The notes beneath the pieces were generated by a model. It was not told the DNA's origin. It did not search any database and saw only the letters and a program-made list of their open reading frames with translations. Below, one piece after another: positions 21,350-29,209 of a DNA stretch of 64,000 bases. How positions within the stretch are numbered: position 1 is the first letter of the stretch; every line of letters begins with the position of its first letter. The position numbers and the translations under genes are program-made. The stretch is from Amycolatopsis orientalis DSM 40040 = KCTC 9412 (GTDB taxonomy: Bacteria; Actinomycetota; Actinomycetes; Mycobacteriales; Pseudonocardiaceae): contig NZ_ASJB01000015.1 of NCBI RefSeq assembly GCF_000478275.1, positions 341,615-405,614 on the forward strand, written 5' to 3'.

Positions 21350-22207
21350 ATGCGGTTGAACCGAGTTCTGCGAATGAGCGCGGCCGTCGTGGCGGCCGGT
21401 CTCGCCCTCTCCGCCTGTGGTGGCGGCGGGTCGGACGCCGGCAGCGGCTCCAGCGGCGCCAAGAACGTGGTGGCGAAGGCCAAGAACGACAAGAAGCTGA
21501 CCATCGGCATCAAGTTCGACCAGCCGGGTCTCGGCCAGAAGCAGGCCGATGGCACCTACGCCGGGTTCGACGTCGACGTGGCGAAGTACATCGCCAAGGA
21601 GCTCGGCGTCGAGGAGTCGGCGATCACCTGGAAGGAAGCGCAGTCCGCGCAGCGTGAGGACCTGATCAAGAAGGGTGAGGTCGACTTCATCGTCGCCACC
21701 TACTCGATCACCGACAAGCGCAAGAACGAGGTCTCGTTCGCGGGCCCGTACTTCATCGCCCACCAGGACCTGCTGGTCCGCGCCGACTCCACCGACATCA
21801 CCGGCCCGGAGTCGCTGACCGGCAACAAGAAGCTCTGCTCGGTCAAGGGTTCGACCCCGGCGCAGAACGTCAAGGAGAAGTACGCCAAGGAGGTGCAGCT
21901 CCAGGAGCGCGGCAAGTACACCGACTGCGTCACCGATCTGCTCAACGGAACCGTCGACGCCATGACGACCGATGACGTGATCCTCGGTGGCTACGCCGCG
22001 CAGCAGCCTGGGAAGCTGAAACTGGTCGGCAAGGGCTTCACCGACGAGAAGTACGGCGTCGGCCTGAAGAAGGACGACGCCGAGAGTGTCACCGCGATCA
22101 ACAACGCCATCAAGAAGATGCAGCAGGACGGCGCGTGGAAGGCCGCTCTGGAGAAGAACGTCGGTCCGTCGGGCTACAAGATCCCGGAGCCCCCGGCCAT
22201 CTCCTGA
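21350..22207 (+). CDS. gluB: Glutamate-binding lipoprotein of the ABC transporter
   Basis: 285 residues. Signal peptide with lipobox LSAC, then a low-complexity GGGGSDAGSGSSG linker and the family 3 solute-binding fold (IGIKFDQPGLGQKQADGTYAGFD in part; VDFIVATYSITDKRKNEVSF; NGTVDAMTTDDVILGG). It binds extracellular glutamate or aspartate and delivers it to GluC/GluD. Start ATG 21350 with GGAAGGA upstream; 55 bp after gluA. Confidence 0.93.
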   Translation: MRLNRVLRMSAAVVAAGLALSACGGGGSDAGSGSSGAKNVVAKAKNDKKLTIGIKFDQPGLGQKQADGTYAGFDVDVAKYIAKELGVEESAITWKEAQSAQREDLIKKGEVDFIVATYSITDKRKNEVSFAGPYFIAHQDLLVRADSTDITGPESLTGNKKLCSVKGSTPAQNVKEKYAKEVQLQERGKYTDCVTDLLNGTVDAMTTDDVILGGYAAQQPGKLKLVGKGFTDEKYGVGLKKDDAESVTAINNAIKKMQQDGAWKAALEKNVGPSGYKIPEPPAIS

Positions 22208-22291
22208 CACCCGGCTCACTGAGCCGCTGAACTGAAGGAATCGAACGGTGCGCCGTGTACCGCGGCGCACCGTTCCCGTACCGAGGCTGGG

Positions 22292-22987
22292 TTGAGCACC
22301 TTGTTCGATTTCCTCGACAATCCCAATTACGACTTGCTCGGCGCCTTCTGGATGACGATCAAGCTCACCTTCTTCTCCGCGATCGGTTCCCTGATCTGGG
22401 GCACGATCCTGGTGGGGATGCGGGTGAGCCCGGTTCCGATCATGCGGGCGTTCGGCACCGCCTACGTCAACATCTTCCGGAACACCCCGCTGACGGTGAT
22501 CATCGTCTTCACGTCGTTGGGACTGTCCTCCACCCTGGGAGTCAGCCTGGCCTCGTCCGAGTCGACGACGTCGCTGGAGGACAACGCTTTCCGGCTCGCG
22601 ATCCTCGGTTTTATCGCCTACACCGCGACGTTCGTCTGCGAATCGCTACGGTCGGGTATCAACACCGTGCCGGTCGGTCAGGCCGAAGCCGCCCGCGCAC
22701 TGGGTCTCGGTTTCCTCCAGGTGCTGACGATGATCGTGCTGCCGCAAGCGTTCCGATCGGTGATCGCGCCGCTGGCGAACGTCATGATCGCGCTGCTGAA
22801 GAACACCACGGTCGCGTCGATCATCGGTGTGGCTGAGGCATCGCTTCTGATGTCGGAGATGATCGAAAACGAGTCCGACTCGCTGCTTTTGGTCTTCCTC
22901 CTCTTCGCCGCCGGTTTCGTCATCCTGGTCCTCCCCCTCGGCCTGCTGCTGGGCTGGGTCGCCAAGAAGGTCGAGGTCAAGCGATGA
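22292..22987 (+). CDS. gluC: Glutamate ABC transporter permease
   Basis: 231 residues with about five membrane segments and the EAA loop of polar-amino-acid permeases (GQAEAARALGLGFLQVLTMIVLP in part). TTG start at 22292 was preferred because it gives the conserved N-terminus (LFDFLDNPNYDLLGAF) and follows a GAGG-like site. It overlaps gluD by 4 bp (ATGA). Confidence 0.92.
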   Translation: MSTLFDFLDNPNYDLLGAFWMTIKLTFFSAIGSLIWGTILVGMRVSPVPIMRAFGTAYVNIFRNTPLTVIIVFTSLGLSSTLGVSLASSESTTSLEDNAFRLAILGFIAYTATFVCESLRSGINTVPVGQAEAARALGLGFLQVLTMIVLPQAFRSVIAPLANVMIALLKNTTVASIIGVAEASLLMSEMIENESDSLLLVFLLFAAGFVILVLPLGLLLGWVAKKVEVKR

Positions 22988-23889
22988 GCGCGCAGACCGT
23001 TCTCTACGACATCCCCGGCCCCAAGGCGCGGGCGCGAAACTGGCTCTACAGCGTACTTTTCGTGCTCGTCCTGGCGTTGGTCATCTACTACATCTACGCG
23101 GGCTTCGACGAGAAGGGCCAGTGGGCGGGCGCTCTGTGGAAGCCCTTCCTCGACGGTGCGACGTGGACGCAGTTCCTCCTCCCGGGCCTGCTCAACACCT
23201 TGAAGGCGGCCGGGCTTTCCATCGTGATCGCTTTGCCGATCGGCGCGCTGCTGGGTATCGGGCGGCTGTCGGAGCACAAGTGGATCCGGGTTCCGGTCGG
23301 CGCGGTCGTCGAGTTCTTCCGGGCTATCCCCGTGCTGCTGCTGATGGTCTTCGCCGCGGCGTTCTACGCCTTCTACACCGGCATTGACGCCGAGATCCGG
23401 CCGCTGTTCGCCGCGGTGACCGGGTTGGTCCTCTACAACGGCTCGGTCATGGCCGAGGTGTTCCGCGCGGGTATCCTGTCGCTGCCCAAAGGCCAAGGTG
23501 AGGCCGCGTCCGCACTGGGCATGCGTAAGACCCAGATCATGATGACTGTCCTGCTACCGCAGGCGGTCACCTTGATGCTGCCCGCCCTGGTCAGTCAGCT
23601 GGTCGTCATTCTCAAGGACACCGCGTTGGCTGGTCAGTTGACGATTGGTTTCAATGAGCTGATCCGTTCCTCCGGACCGCTCACCGGCCTCTACAGCAAC
23701 ACGATCCCGACGCTGATCGTCATCGCGATCATCTTCATCGTGCTGAACCTGCTTCTGACCACGCTGGCGGGCTGGCTGGAAAACAAGCTGGCCCGGCGGA
23801 AGAAGGCGCCCAAGGGCGCGAAGCCGATGCACGACGCTCCGTCCAGCGTTGTCATGCAGCGCGACGACGCGAGCGGTGGCGCACTGTAG
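22984..23889 (+). CDS. gluD: Glutamate ABC transporter permease
   Basis: 301 residues. About six membrane segments, an EAA loop (GQGEAASALGMRKTQIMMTVLLP in part) and a soluble, basic C-terminal tail (ARRKKAPKGAK). It pairs with GluC to form the channel. ATG at 22984 overlaps the gluC stop. A long palindrome begins 7 bp after its stop and probably terminates the operon. Confidence 0.92.
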   Translation: MSAQTVLYDIPGPKARARNWLYSVLFVLVLALVIYYIYAGFDEKGQWAGALWKPFLDGATWTQFLLPGLLNTLKAAGLSIVIALPIGALLGIGRLSEHKWIRVPVGAVVEFFRAIPVLLLMVFAAAFYAFYTGIDAEIRPLFAAVTGLVLYNGSVMAEVFRAGILSLPKGQGEAASALGMRKTQIMMTVLLPQAVTLMLPALVSQLVVILKDTALAGQLTIGFNELIRSSGPLTGLYSNTIPTLIVIAIIFIVLNLLLTTLAGWLENKLARRKKAPKGAKPMHDAPSSVVMQRDDASGGAL

Positions 23890-23896
23890 CTCCATA

Positions 23897-23953
23897 AGTA
23901 CATGAAGGCCCCCTTCCTTGCGCCCAGGTACAGGAAGGGGGCCTTCATGTACT
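23897..23953. repeat. Intergenic palindrome, ATGAAGGCCCCC family (gluD 3' end)
   Basis: Arms of 22 bp, 23897-23918 and 23932-23953, pair perfectly around a 13-nt loop. The outer ends read AGTACATGAAGGCCCCC, close to the palindrome at 25142-25198. Likely gluABCD terminator. Confidence 0.9.
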
Positions 23954-24011
23954 CCGGGATACGGCCTCTTGGTCCTGTCCGGACGGTGACCTCTCGGCTA
24001 GCGTCGGCCGT

Positions 24012-24455
24012 ATGGCGGACCAGGCCACGACGCTGCTCGAAGCGCTTCCGGACCTGGCGGGCAGGTCGGTCCTGGTCGTCGGGTGCGGCGATGGCCGCTA
24101 TCCCCGGCTGTTCCGCGCCCGAGGCGCCCGCCGGGTCGTCGGGGTCGACGCGGACCAGAGGCTGATCGCGGTCGCGCAGCGCGAAGAAGAACGCGATCCC
24201 GCCGGGATCTCGTACGAGGTCCATCACCTCGACCGGCTGCCGGTGATGGGGACCTTCGACATCGTCCTGGCCTTCCTGGACGCCTCCGACCACCTTGGCC
24301 GCATCGCCGCGAGCCTGGTGGCGGGCGGACAGCTGGTGGTCGTCGCCACGAACGGCCTCACCCTGGAAAAGGGCTTGCGCGACAACGGTTTCCAGGACAT
24401 CGTGCTGCATCGCCACGAACAAGGCGATGTGCACAGCGCCCGCAAAGGCGCCTGA
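24012..24455 (+). CDS. Short class I SAM-dependent methyltransferase
   Basis: 147 residues. Motif I VLVVGCGDGRY, an acidic residue after strand 2 (VGVDAD) and motif IV-like FDIVLAFLDASDHLGRIA are present. The protein stops soon after strand 6, so it is shorter than the usual 200-250 residues and has little room for a substrate domain; it may be a minimal enzyme or a C-terminally shortened relict. Single gene downstream of the glutamate operon, ahead of the convergent tRNA gene. Confidence 0.65.
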   Translation: MADQATTLLEALPDLAGRSVLVVGCGDGRYPRLFRARGARRVVGVDADQRLIAVAQREEERDPAGISYEVHHLDRLPVMGTFDIVLAFLDASDHLGRIAASLVAGGQLVVVATNGLTLEKGLRDNGFQDIVLHRHEQGDVHSARKGA

Positions 24456-24528
24456 GTCGCGCACCCTGGTGTCGAGCCAGGCTGGCCGGGGCTATGAATC
24501 CCGGCCGGTCACCGGACCGTGCGCGTCT

Positions 24529-24560
24529 GGCGGTGTGGACCACACGGACCCCACACCGCC
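24529..24560 (-). terminator. Probable terminator of the tRNA-Glu transcript
   Basis: Perfect 10-bp arms GGCGGTGTGG (24529-24538) and CCACACCGCC (24551-24560) around a 12-nt loop, 43 bp past the 3' end of the tRNA on the minus strand. It also lies between the convergent methyltransferase gene and the tRNA. No T-tract. Confidence 0.55.
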
Positions 24561-24602
24561 GCACCGGAACGACGGAACAGGTTTCCCCGCCGTGCCGGGG
24601 CG

Positions 24603-24674
24603 TAGCGCATAGGGGAGTCGAACCCCTGTCACCGGGGTGAAAACCCGGTATCCGTACCGCTGGACCAATGCGCC
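24603..24674 (-). tRNA. tRNA-Glu (anticodon TTC)
   Basis: Folds as a full 72-nt cloverleaf: acceptor GGCGCAT/ATGCGCT, D stem GTCC/GGAT, anticodon stem CCGGG/CCCGG with loop TTTTCAC, variable TGAC, T arm AGGGG-TTCGACT-CCCCT, discriminator A. The first acceptor pair is G-U rather than Watson-Crick, and CCA is not encoded. The anticodon TTC assigns Glu. Arms other than the anticodon differ from the GCCCCC-type tRNA-Glu I remember from Streptomyces and Mycobacterium, so this may be a second isoacceptor. Confidence 0.93.
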
Positions 24675-24755
24675 TTGGCCTGGAACACGTCTCCGGCGCA
24701 CACCGTGCACCGAGGACGTTTCGTTCCAGAAGTAAAAGGGGAAGAACGCACAACG

Positions 24756-24791
24756 AAAAAGCCGCCCGGTTCGGTTTCCCGAAGGGCGGCT
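24756..24791 (-). terminator. Strong intrinsic terminator with T-tract (minus strand)
   Basis: Stem AGCCGCCC/GGGCGGCT (24760-24767 with 24784-24791) extended by TTCGG/CCGAA (24770-24774 with 2479-24783 region), then a run of five T residues on the minus strand. It is the only U-tract terminator I found in the window. It lies upstream of the tRNA and downstream of the tiny reading frame at 24809-24856. Confidence 0.8.
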
Positions 24792-24808
24792 CCCTTGTCG
24801 ACGTCGCG

Positions 24809-24856
24809 CTAGTGCGACGGCGGAGAGCCGTGTTTCTCTTCCATACCAACGTTCAT
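24809..24856 (-). CDS. Possible leaderless 15-codon reading frame or small RNA
   Basis: ATG at 24856 to TAG at 24809 encodes MNVGMEEKHGSPPSH. A promoter-like TTGCCC, 18 bp, CATACT ends 6 nt before the ATG, which would put the transcript start at the A of ATG. The transcript would end at the T-tract terminator about 20 nt past the stop, giving an RNA of about 100 nt. Either a tiny peptide or a small RNA is possible; coding potential cannot be shown from so short a frame. Confidence 0.35.
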   Translation of the reverse strand: MNVGMEEKHGSPPSH

Positions 24857-24980
24857 GGCGTAAGTATGCGACGGCCCGGTGAGCAGGGGCAAACGATTAA
24901 AAGCCTCGTGAGTGGTAATGACGGTTAGAACCAAGGGTGTTTTAGGTACCTACCGGGGGTAGGTTCGTTAGCGGCTGGCC

Positions 24981-25027
24981 GTGAAGGACTCCTTGAGGGA
25001 CTCAGGGTCCCTCAAGGAGTCCTTCAC
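24981..25027. repeat. Palindrome, GTGAAGGACTCC family, inside the insertion
   Basis: Perfect 21-bp arms 24981-25001 and 25007-25027 around a 5-nt loop; starts GTGAAGGACTCCTTGAGG. Confidence 0.9.
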
Positions 25028-25085
25028 GGACGGCTCGGACCATCGCCACCAGGCTCAGTGGCACCACCAGTCACAGCGGTAGCGC

Positions 25086-25132
25086 GTGAAGGCCCCCTTC
25101 CCTCGGCTCAGCCGAGGAAACTCGACCTTCAC
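25086..25132. repeat. Degenerate palindrome, GTGAAGGCCCCC family, inside the insertion
   Basis: The core CCTCGGCT (25101-25108) and AGCCGAGG (25110-25117) and the outer GTGAAGG (25086-25092) and CCTTCAC (25126-25132) pair, but the middle has decayed. The left half matches the intact palindrome at 35883-35923. Confidence 0.75.
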
Positions 25133-25141
25133 ACCTTCCCC

Positions 25142-25198
25142 AGTACATGATGGCCCCCTTCCTTGCGCCAGGCGCAAGGAAGGGGGCCATCATGTACT
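25142..25198. repeat. Perfect 28-bp palindrome, ATGATGGCCCCC family, inside the insertion
   Basis: Arms 25142-25169 and 25171-25198 are fully complementary with a single-base centre. The outer part resembles the gluD palindrome at 23897-23953 (AGTACATGA-GGCCCCCTTCC). Confidence 0.95.
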
Positions 25199-25282
25199 TC
25201 ACCGCGAGCAAAGCCGCAGGCTACGAGCAGGTACCCAAATGAGGGTTGGTTAGAACCGTCATTACCACTCACGAGGCTCGGG

Positions 25283-26035
25283 CTACTGGTCCCGCCGGAA
25301 GAGCTTGTTCCCCAGCCACACGATGGGGTCGTACTTCCGGTCCGCGACGCGTTCCTTCATCGGGATGAGCGCGTTGTCGGTGATGTGGATGCCCTCCGGG
25401 CACACGTCCGAGCAGCATTTGGTGATGTTGCAGTAGCCGAGCCCGTGTTCCTCCTGCGCCTCGTCCCGCCGGTCGGCGACGTCGAGGGGGTGCATCTCCA
25501 GTTCGGCGATGCGCATGAGGTACCGGGGCCCGGCGAAGGCCTCTTTGTTCTCCTCATGGTCACGCACGACGTGGCAGGTGTTCTGGCACAGGAAGCATTC
25601 GATGCACTTGCGGAACTCCTGCGAGCGCTCGACGTCGACCTGCTGCATCCGGTACTCCCCCGGCTTCAGCTCCGGGGGCGGCGTGAACGACGGGATCTCC
25701 CGCGCCTTGGTGTAGTTGAACGACACGTCGGTCACCAGGTCGCGGATCACCGGGAACGTCCGCATCGGCGTCACGGTGATGACCTCGTCCTCGGTGAAGG
25801 TCGACATCCGGGTCATGCACAGCAGCCGCGGTTTGCCGTTGATCTCCGCCGAGCACGAACCGCATTTGCCCGCCTTGCAGTTCCACCGCACCGCCAGATC
25901 CGAGGCCTGGGTCGCCTGCAGCCGGTGGATGATGTCGAGGACGACCTCGCCCTCGTTCACCTCGACGCTGTAGTCCTGCAGCTCACCCGAGTCGGCGTCG
26001 CCGCGCCAGACCCGGAAACTCGCCTTATAGCTCAT
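25283..26035 (-). CDS. sdhB: Succinate dehydrogenase (Sdh1 type) iron-sulfur subunit
   Basis: 250 residues. [2Fe-2S] ligands Cys53, Cys58, Cys61, Cys73 (CKAGKCGSC); [4Fe-4S]/[3Fe-4S] ligands in CIECFLCQNTC (144-154) and KCCSDVCPEG (207-212). It passes electrons from the flavoprotein to menaquinone. Sequence and order match mycobacterial Rv0247c-Rv0248c-Rv0249c (Sdh1). Last gene of the operon, overlapping sdhA by 4 bp (ATGA). Confidence 0.93.
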   Translation of the reverse strand: MSYKASFRVWRGDADSGELQDYSVEVNEGEVVLDIIHRLQATQASDLAVRWNCKAGKCGSCSAEINGKPRLLCMTRMSTFTEDEVITVTPMRTFPVIRDLVTDVSFNYTKAREIPSFTPPPELKPGEYRMQQVDVERSQEFRKCIECFLCQNTCHVVRDHEENKEAFAGPRYLMRIAELEMHPLDVADRRDEAQEEHGLGYCNITKCCSDVCPEGIHITDNALIPMKERVADRKYDPIVWLGNKLFRRDQ

Positions 26036-27948
26036 GCCGGACTCCCGGGGTGCGACGTCAGTTCTTCGTCGGTGTAGTACTTCCCCAGCTCGGACAGCTC
26101 GAACAACTCCAGCAGGTCCTGCCGCAGCGGGGTCTGCGCTTTGACCTCGACGCCGATGTCCGGCACCACCGGGTTGTCACCGGGGGTGGCCGAGCAGACG
26201 AGGAGTTTGTTGCGCCACTGGGGATCCATGCCCGGATGGTCGTCCCGGGTGTGCCCGCCCCGGCTCTCGGTCCTGGTGAGCGCCGCCCGCGCGACACACT
26301 CACTGACCATCAGCATGTTCCGCAGGTCGACGGCGAGATGCCAGCCGGGGTTGAACTGCCGGTGCCCCTCGACGGTGACCCGCTTGATCCGCTCGCGCAG
26401 TTCCCCGAGCTTCTCCAGCGCCCGCTCGATCTCGTCGGCCTTGCGGATGATGCCGACCAGGTCGTTCATCGACTGCTGCAGTTCGGTGTGCAGGCTGTAC
26501 GGGTTTTCCTCGACGCCGTCACCCGGCGGGTCGAACGGCGCGAGCGCCATCGCCGCGGCGGCGTCCACATCGGACTGACTGACCTTCGGCCGCTCCTTCA
26601 GTTCCGCGACGTAGGACGCGGCACCGAGCCCCGCGCGGCGGCCGAAGACGAGCAGATCCGAAAGCGAGTTCCCGCCGAGCCGGTTCGACCCGTGCATCCC
26701 GCCGGAGCATTCACCGGCCGCGAACAGGCCCGGCACACTCGACGACGCCGTGTCCGGGTCGACCTCGATCCCGCCCATCACGTAGTGACAGGTGGGGCCG
26801 ACCTCCATCGGTTCCTTCGTGATGTCGACGTCGGCGAGTTCCTTGAACTGGTGGTACATCGACGGCAGCCGCTTGCGGATCTCCTCCGCGGGCAGCCTGC
26901 TGGCGATGTCGAGGAAGACGCCGCCGTGCGGCGATCCCCGGCCCGCCTTGACCTCGGAGTTGATCGCGCGCGCCACCTCGTCCCGGGGCAGCAGGTCCGG
27001 GGTGCGGCGGTTCTTCTCCTGGTCGGTGTACCAGCGGTCGGCCTCTTCCTCACTGTCCGCGTACTGCCCCTTGAACACGTCGGGGACGTACTCGAACATG
27101 AACCGCTTGTCCTCGGTGTTCTTGAGGACCCCGCCGTCACCACGGACGCCTTCGGTGACCAGGATCCCCTTCACACTCGGCGGCCAGACCATGCCCGTCG
27201 GGTGGAACTGGACGAACTCCATGTTGATGAGCGTCGCCCCGGCCCGCAGCGCCAGCGCGTGCCCGTCACCGGTGTACTCCCACGAGTTCGAGGTGACCTT
27301 GAACGACTTCCCGATACCTCCGGTCGCCAGCACCACCGCCGGCGACTCGAACAGGATGAACCGGCCGCTCTCGCGCCAGTACCCGAAGGCACCGGAGATC
27401 CGGCCGTCGTCGGTCAGCAGCTCGGTGATCGTGCATTCGGCGAAGACCTTGATCCGCGCCTCGTAGTCGCCGGTCTCCTTGAAGTCCTCTTGTTGCAGCG
27501 AAACGATTTTCTGCTGCATCGTGCGGATCAGTTCGAGCCCGGTGCGGTCGCCAACGTGCGCGAGCCGGGGGTAGGTGTGCCCGCCGAAGTTGCGCTGGCT
27601 GATCCGGCCGTCATTCGTCCGGTCGAACAGCGCCCCGTAGGTCTCCAGTTCCCAGACCCGGTCCGGTGCCTCCTTGGCGTGCAGTTCGGCCATCCGCCAG
27701 TTGTTGAGGAACTTCCCGCCCCGCATGGTGTCGCGGAAGTGGACCTGCCAGTTGTCGTTCGAGTTCGCGTTGCCCATCGACGCCGCGCAGCCGCCTTCGG
27801 CCATCACCGTATGCGCCTTGCCGAACAGCGATTTGCACACCACCGCGACGCTGAAGCCGCGTTCGCGCGCCTCGATGACCGCGCGGAGCCCGGCGCCACC
27901 GGCACCGATCACCACGACGTCGTAGTTGAGCCGTTCGACCTCGGTCAT
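26032..27948 (-). CDS. sdhA: Succinate dehydrogenase (Sdh1 type) flavoprotein subunit
   Basis: 638 residues. Dinucleotide fold VVVIGAGGAGLRAVIEA, covalent-FAD histidine region GKAHTVMAEGG, succinate/fumarate-binding HPTGMVWP and the active-site Arg region GSNRLGGNSLSDLLVFG. It oxidises succinate to fumarate in the TCA cycle at the membrane. Start ATG 27948 (MTEVERLNYDVVVIG) is the family start. 56 bp after the anchor subunit, with coupled sdhB following. Confidence 0.95.
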   Translation of the reverse strand: MTEVERLNYDVVVIGAGGAGLRAVIEARERGFSVAVVCKSLFGKAHTVMAEGGCAASMGNANSNDNWQVHFRDTMRGGKFLNNWRMAELHAKEAPDRVWELETYGALFDRTNDGRISQRNFGGHTYPRLAHVGDRTGLELIRTMQQKIVSLQQEDFKETGDYEARIKVFAECTITELLTDDGRISGAFGYWRESGRFILFESPAVVLATGGIGKSFKVTSNSWEYTGDGHALALRAGATLINMEFVQFHPTGMVWPPSVKGILVTEGVRGDGGVLKNTEDKRFMFEYVPDVFKGQYADSEEEADRWYTDQEKNRRTPDLLPRDEVARAINSEVKAGRGSPHGGVFLDIASRLPAEEIRKRLPSMYHQFKELADVDITKEPMEVGPTCHYVMGGIEVDPDTASSSVPGLFAAGECSGGMHGSNRLGGNSLSDLLVFGRRAGLGAASYVAELKERPKVSQSDVDAAAAMALAPFDPPGDGVEENPYSLHTELQQSMNDLVGIIRKADEIERALEKLGELRERIKRVTVEGHRQFNPGWHLAVDLRNMLMVSECVARAALTRTESRGGHTRDDHPGMDPQWRNKLLVCSATPGDNPVVPDIGVEVKAQTPLRQDLLELFELSELGKYYTDEELTSHPGSPA

Positions 27949-28004
27949 AGAAAAAGCCACCTCAAAGCTGGACGCCGTTGTCGGGGACGGGGATTCCCGC
28001 GCCG

Positions 28005-28835
28005 CTAGTTGATGAACCGCAGATCCGAAATCGCGCCGCTGGCCACGAGCATCACGTAGAGGTCGGTCAGCACGAGCGTGCCGAGCGTCGTCCACGCGAG
28101 CGCCATGTGCCGGGTGTTGAGCTTCGTGATCTGCGTCCAGATCCAATAGCGGACCGGATGTTTCGAGAAGTGCTTCAGCCTGCCGCCGGTCACGTGACGG
28201 CACGAGTGACACGACAACGTGTAGGCCCACAACAGGATCACGTTGCCGAGCAGCACGATATTGCCGAGCCCGAAGCCGAAACCGCCGGTCTTGCCGTGGA
28301 ACGCGGTGATCGCGTCGTAGGTGTTGACCAGCGAGACGACCACGGCCACGTAGAAGAAGTAGCGGTGGGAGTTCTGGATGATCAACGGCAGGCGGGTCTC
28401 CCCGGTGTACTTGGTGTGCGGTTCGGCGACCGCGCACGCGGGCGGCGAGAACCAGACCGCGCGGTAGTACGCCTTGCGGTAGTAGTAGCAGGTCAGCCGG
28501 AAGCCCAGCAGGAACGGCAGGACGAGGAAGCCGAGCGGGATGAACCCCGGCAGCTCGCCGAACCAGGCCCCGAAATGCCGGGAGCCTTCGACGCAGGATT
28601 CCGAGACACAGGGCGAATAGAACGGCGTCAGGTAGTGGTACTCGGGCACCCAGTAGGCGGTGCGGACGAAGGACCTGATCGTCGCGTAGACGATGAAGGC
28701 GGAGAGGCCGAGGACGGTCAGCAGCGGGGAGAGCCACCACCGGTCGGTGCGCAGCGTTTTTTCGGCGATCCGGGCCCGCGACGCTGCGCGGACCCCCGTA
28801 CCCCGTCCGGCCTCGTTGCCGGCGGGGGCGCTCAC
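28005..28835 (-). CDS. sdhC: Succinate dehydrogenase (Sdh1 type) membrane anchor
   Basis: 276 residues with about five membrane helices (near 34-55, 97-118, 160-180, 190-210, 243-265) and conserved Cys/His in TLSCHSCRHVTGG. It matches the Rv0249c type of single-subunit anchor, which holds quinone and probably haem, rather than the two small SdhC/SdhD proteins of Sdh2. ATG 28835 overlaps the stop of the small upstream gene. Confidence 0.88.
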   Translation of the reverse strand: MSAPAGNEAGRGTGVRAASRARIAEKTLRTDRWWLSPLLTVLGLSAFIVYATIRSFVRTAYWVPEYHYLTPFYSPCVSESCVEGSRHFGAWFGELPGFIPLGFLVLPFLLGFRLTCYYYRKAYYRAVWFSPPACAVAEPHTKYTGETRLPLIIQNSHRYFFYVAVVVSLVNTYDAITAFHGKTGGFGFGLGNIVLLGNVILLWAYTLSCHSCRHVTGGRLKHFSKHPVRYWIWTQITKLNTRHMALAWTTLGTLVLTDLYVMLVASGAISDLRFIN

Positions 28836-29119
28836 CGCTGGTCGCGCTTGTAGCCGCCGACGCCTTCGTCATCGGCGCCGTGCCAGAGCGCCGGGTCGTA
28901 CGGCGTATCGGGCACCTGGACACGATCGGCGGCCTTCGCCTGCGCGGGCACCGCGATCGGGGTCGTGTCGAGGTCCGTCGCGTCGATGTCGAGCCGCTCG
29001 AGGTCGTTCACCAGGCGCCGTACCGCCGAAGCGTCGCCGTATCGGGACCGCAGCGCGCCGACGCACTGCCTCAGCTGACCGATGGCTCGCCGAAGCTCGG
29101 CGATCTCTGTGGTGGACAT
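28832..29119 (-). CDS. Small conserved protein of the Sdh1 operon (Rv0250c type)
   Basis: 95 residues, soluble. Helical N-terminus STTEIAELRRAIGQLRQCVGAL, then an acidic linker and the C-terminal PYDPALWHGADDEGVGGYK. Start ATG 29119 has GGAGG 5 nt upstream. It is the first gene of the Sdh1 operon, as Rv0250c is in Mycobacterium. A complex-assembly or regulatory role is only inferred from position. Confidence 0.8.
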   Translation of the reverse strand: MSTTEIAELRRAIGQLRQCVGALRSRYGDASAVRRLVNDLERLDIDATDLDTTPIAVPAQAKAADRVQVPDTPYDPALWHGADDEGVGGYKRDQR

Positions 29120-29209
29120 CGGTACCTCCCGATGGTCGGTTCGGTTGGCCGCTTGAGCCTTCGAAGGCAAGCGATCCTCGCCCTCACGACTCTGCCGCGC
29201 GTTGTGCAA

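Larger units (their letters stand above)
24933..25247. mobile_element. MITE-like 315-bp insertion in a palindrome
   Basis: The insert is bounded by a 10-bp direct duplication (GGTTAGAACC), as a transposition would leave. Its ends are imperfect inverted repeats: left AAGGGTGTTTTAGGTACCT and the reverse complement of the right AACCCTCATTTGGGTACCT agree at 13 of 19 positions, including TTT-GGTACCT. It has no credible gene and holds three internal hairpins (24981, 25086, 25142). A non-autonomous element is the simplest reading; no related transposase is in the window. Confidence 0.55.
24906..25274. repeat. GTGAGTGGTAA-family palindrome, interrupted copy
   Basis: The left arm (24906-24926, continuing to 24932) and right arm (25254-25274) are identical to the two arms of the intact copy at 7235-7278. 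Joining them at GGTTAGAACC restores that palindrome exactly. The ten bases GGTTAGAACC occur once at each side of the interruption (24923-24932 and 25248-25257). Confidence 0.85.

Noticed and set aside
24603..24674. Integration site (att) for a prophage or ICE at tRNA-Glu
   Set aside because: No duplicate of the tRNA 3' end and no integrase gene nearby.
24668..24928. Plus-strand reading frame across the tRNA upstream region
   Set aside because: Overlaps the tRNA, terminator and repeat; no ribosome site or family.
26050..28008. Long reading frame antisense to sdhA
   Set aside because: Its protein is a biased Arg/Leu/Val/Asp sequence typical of the complement of GC-rich genes; sdhA has full motifs.
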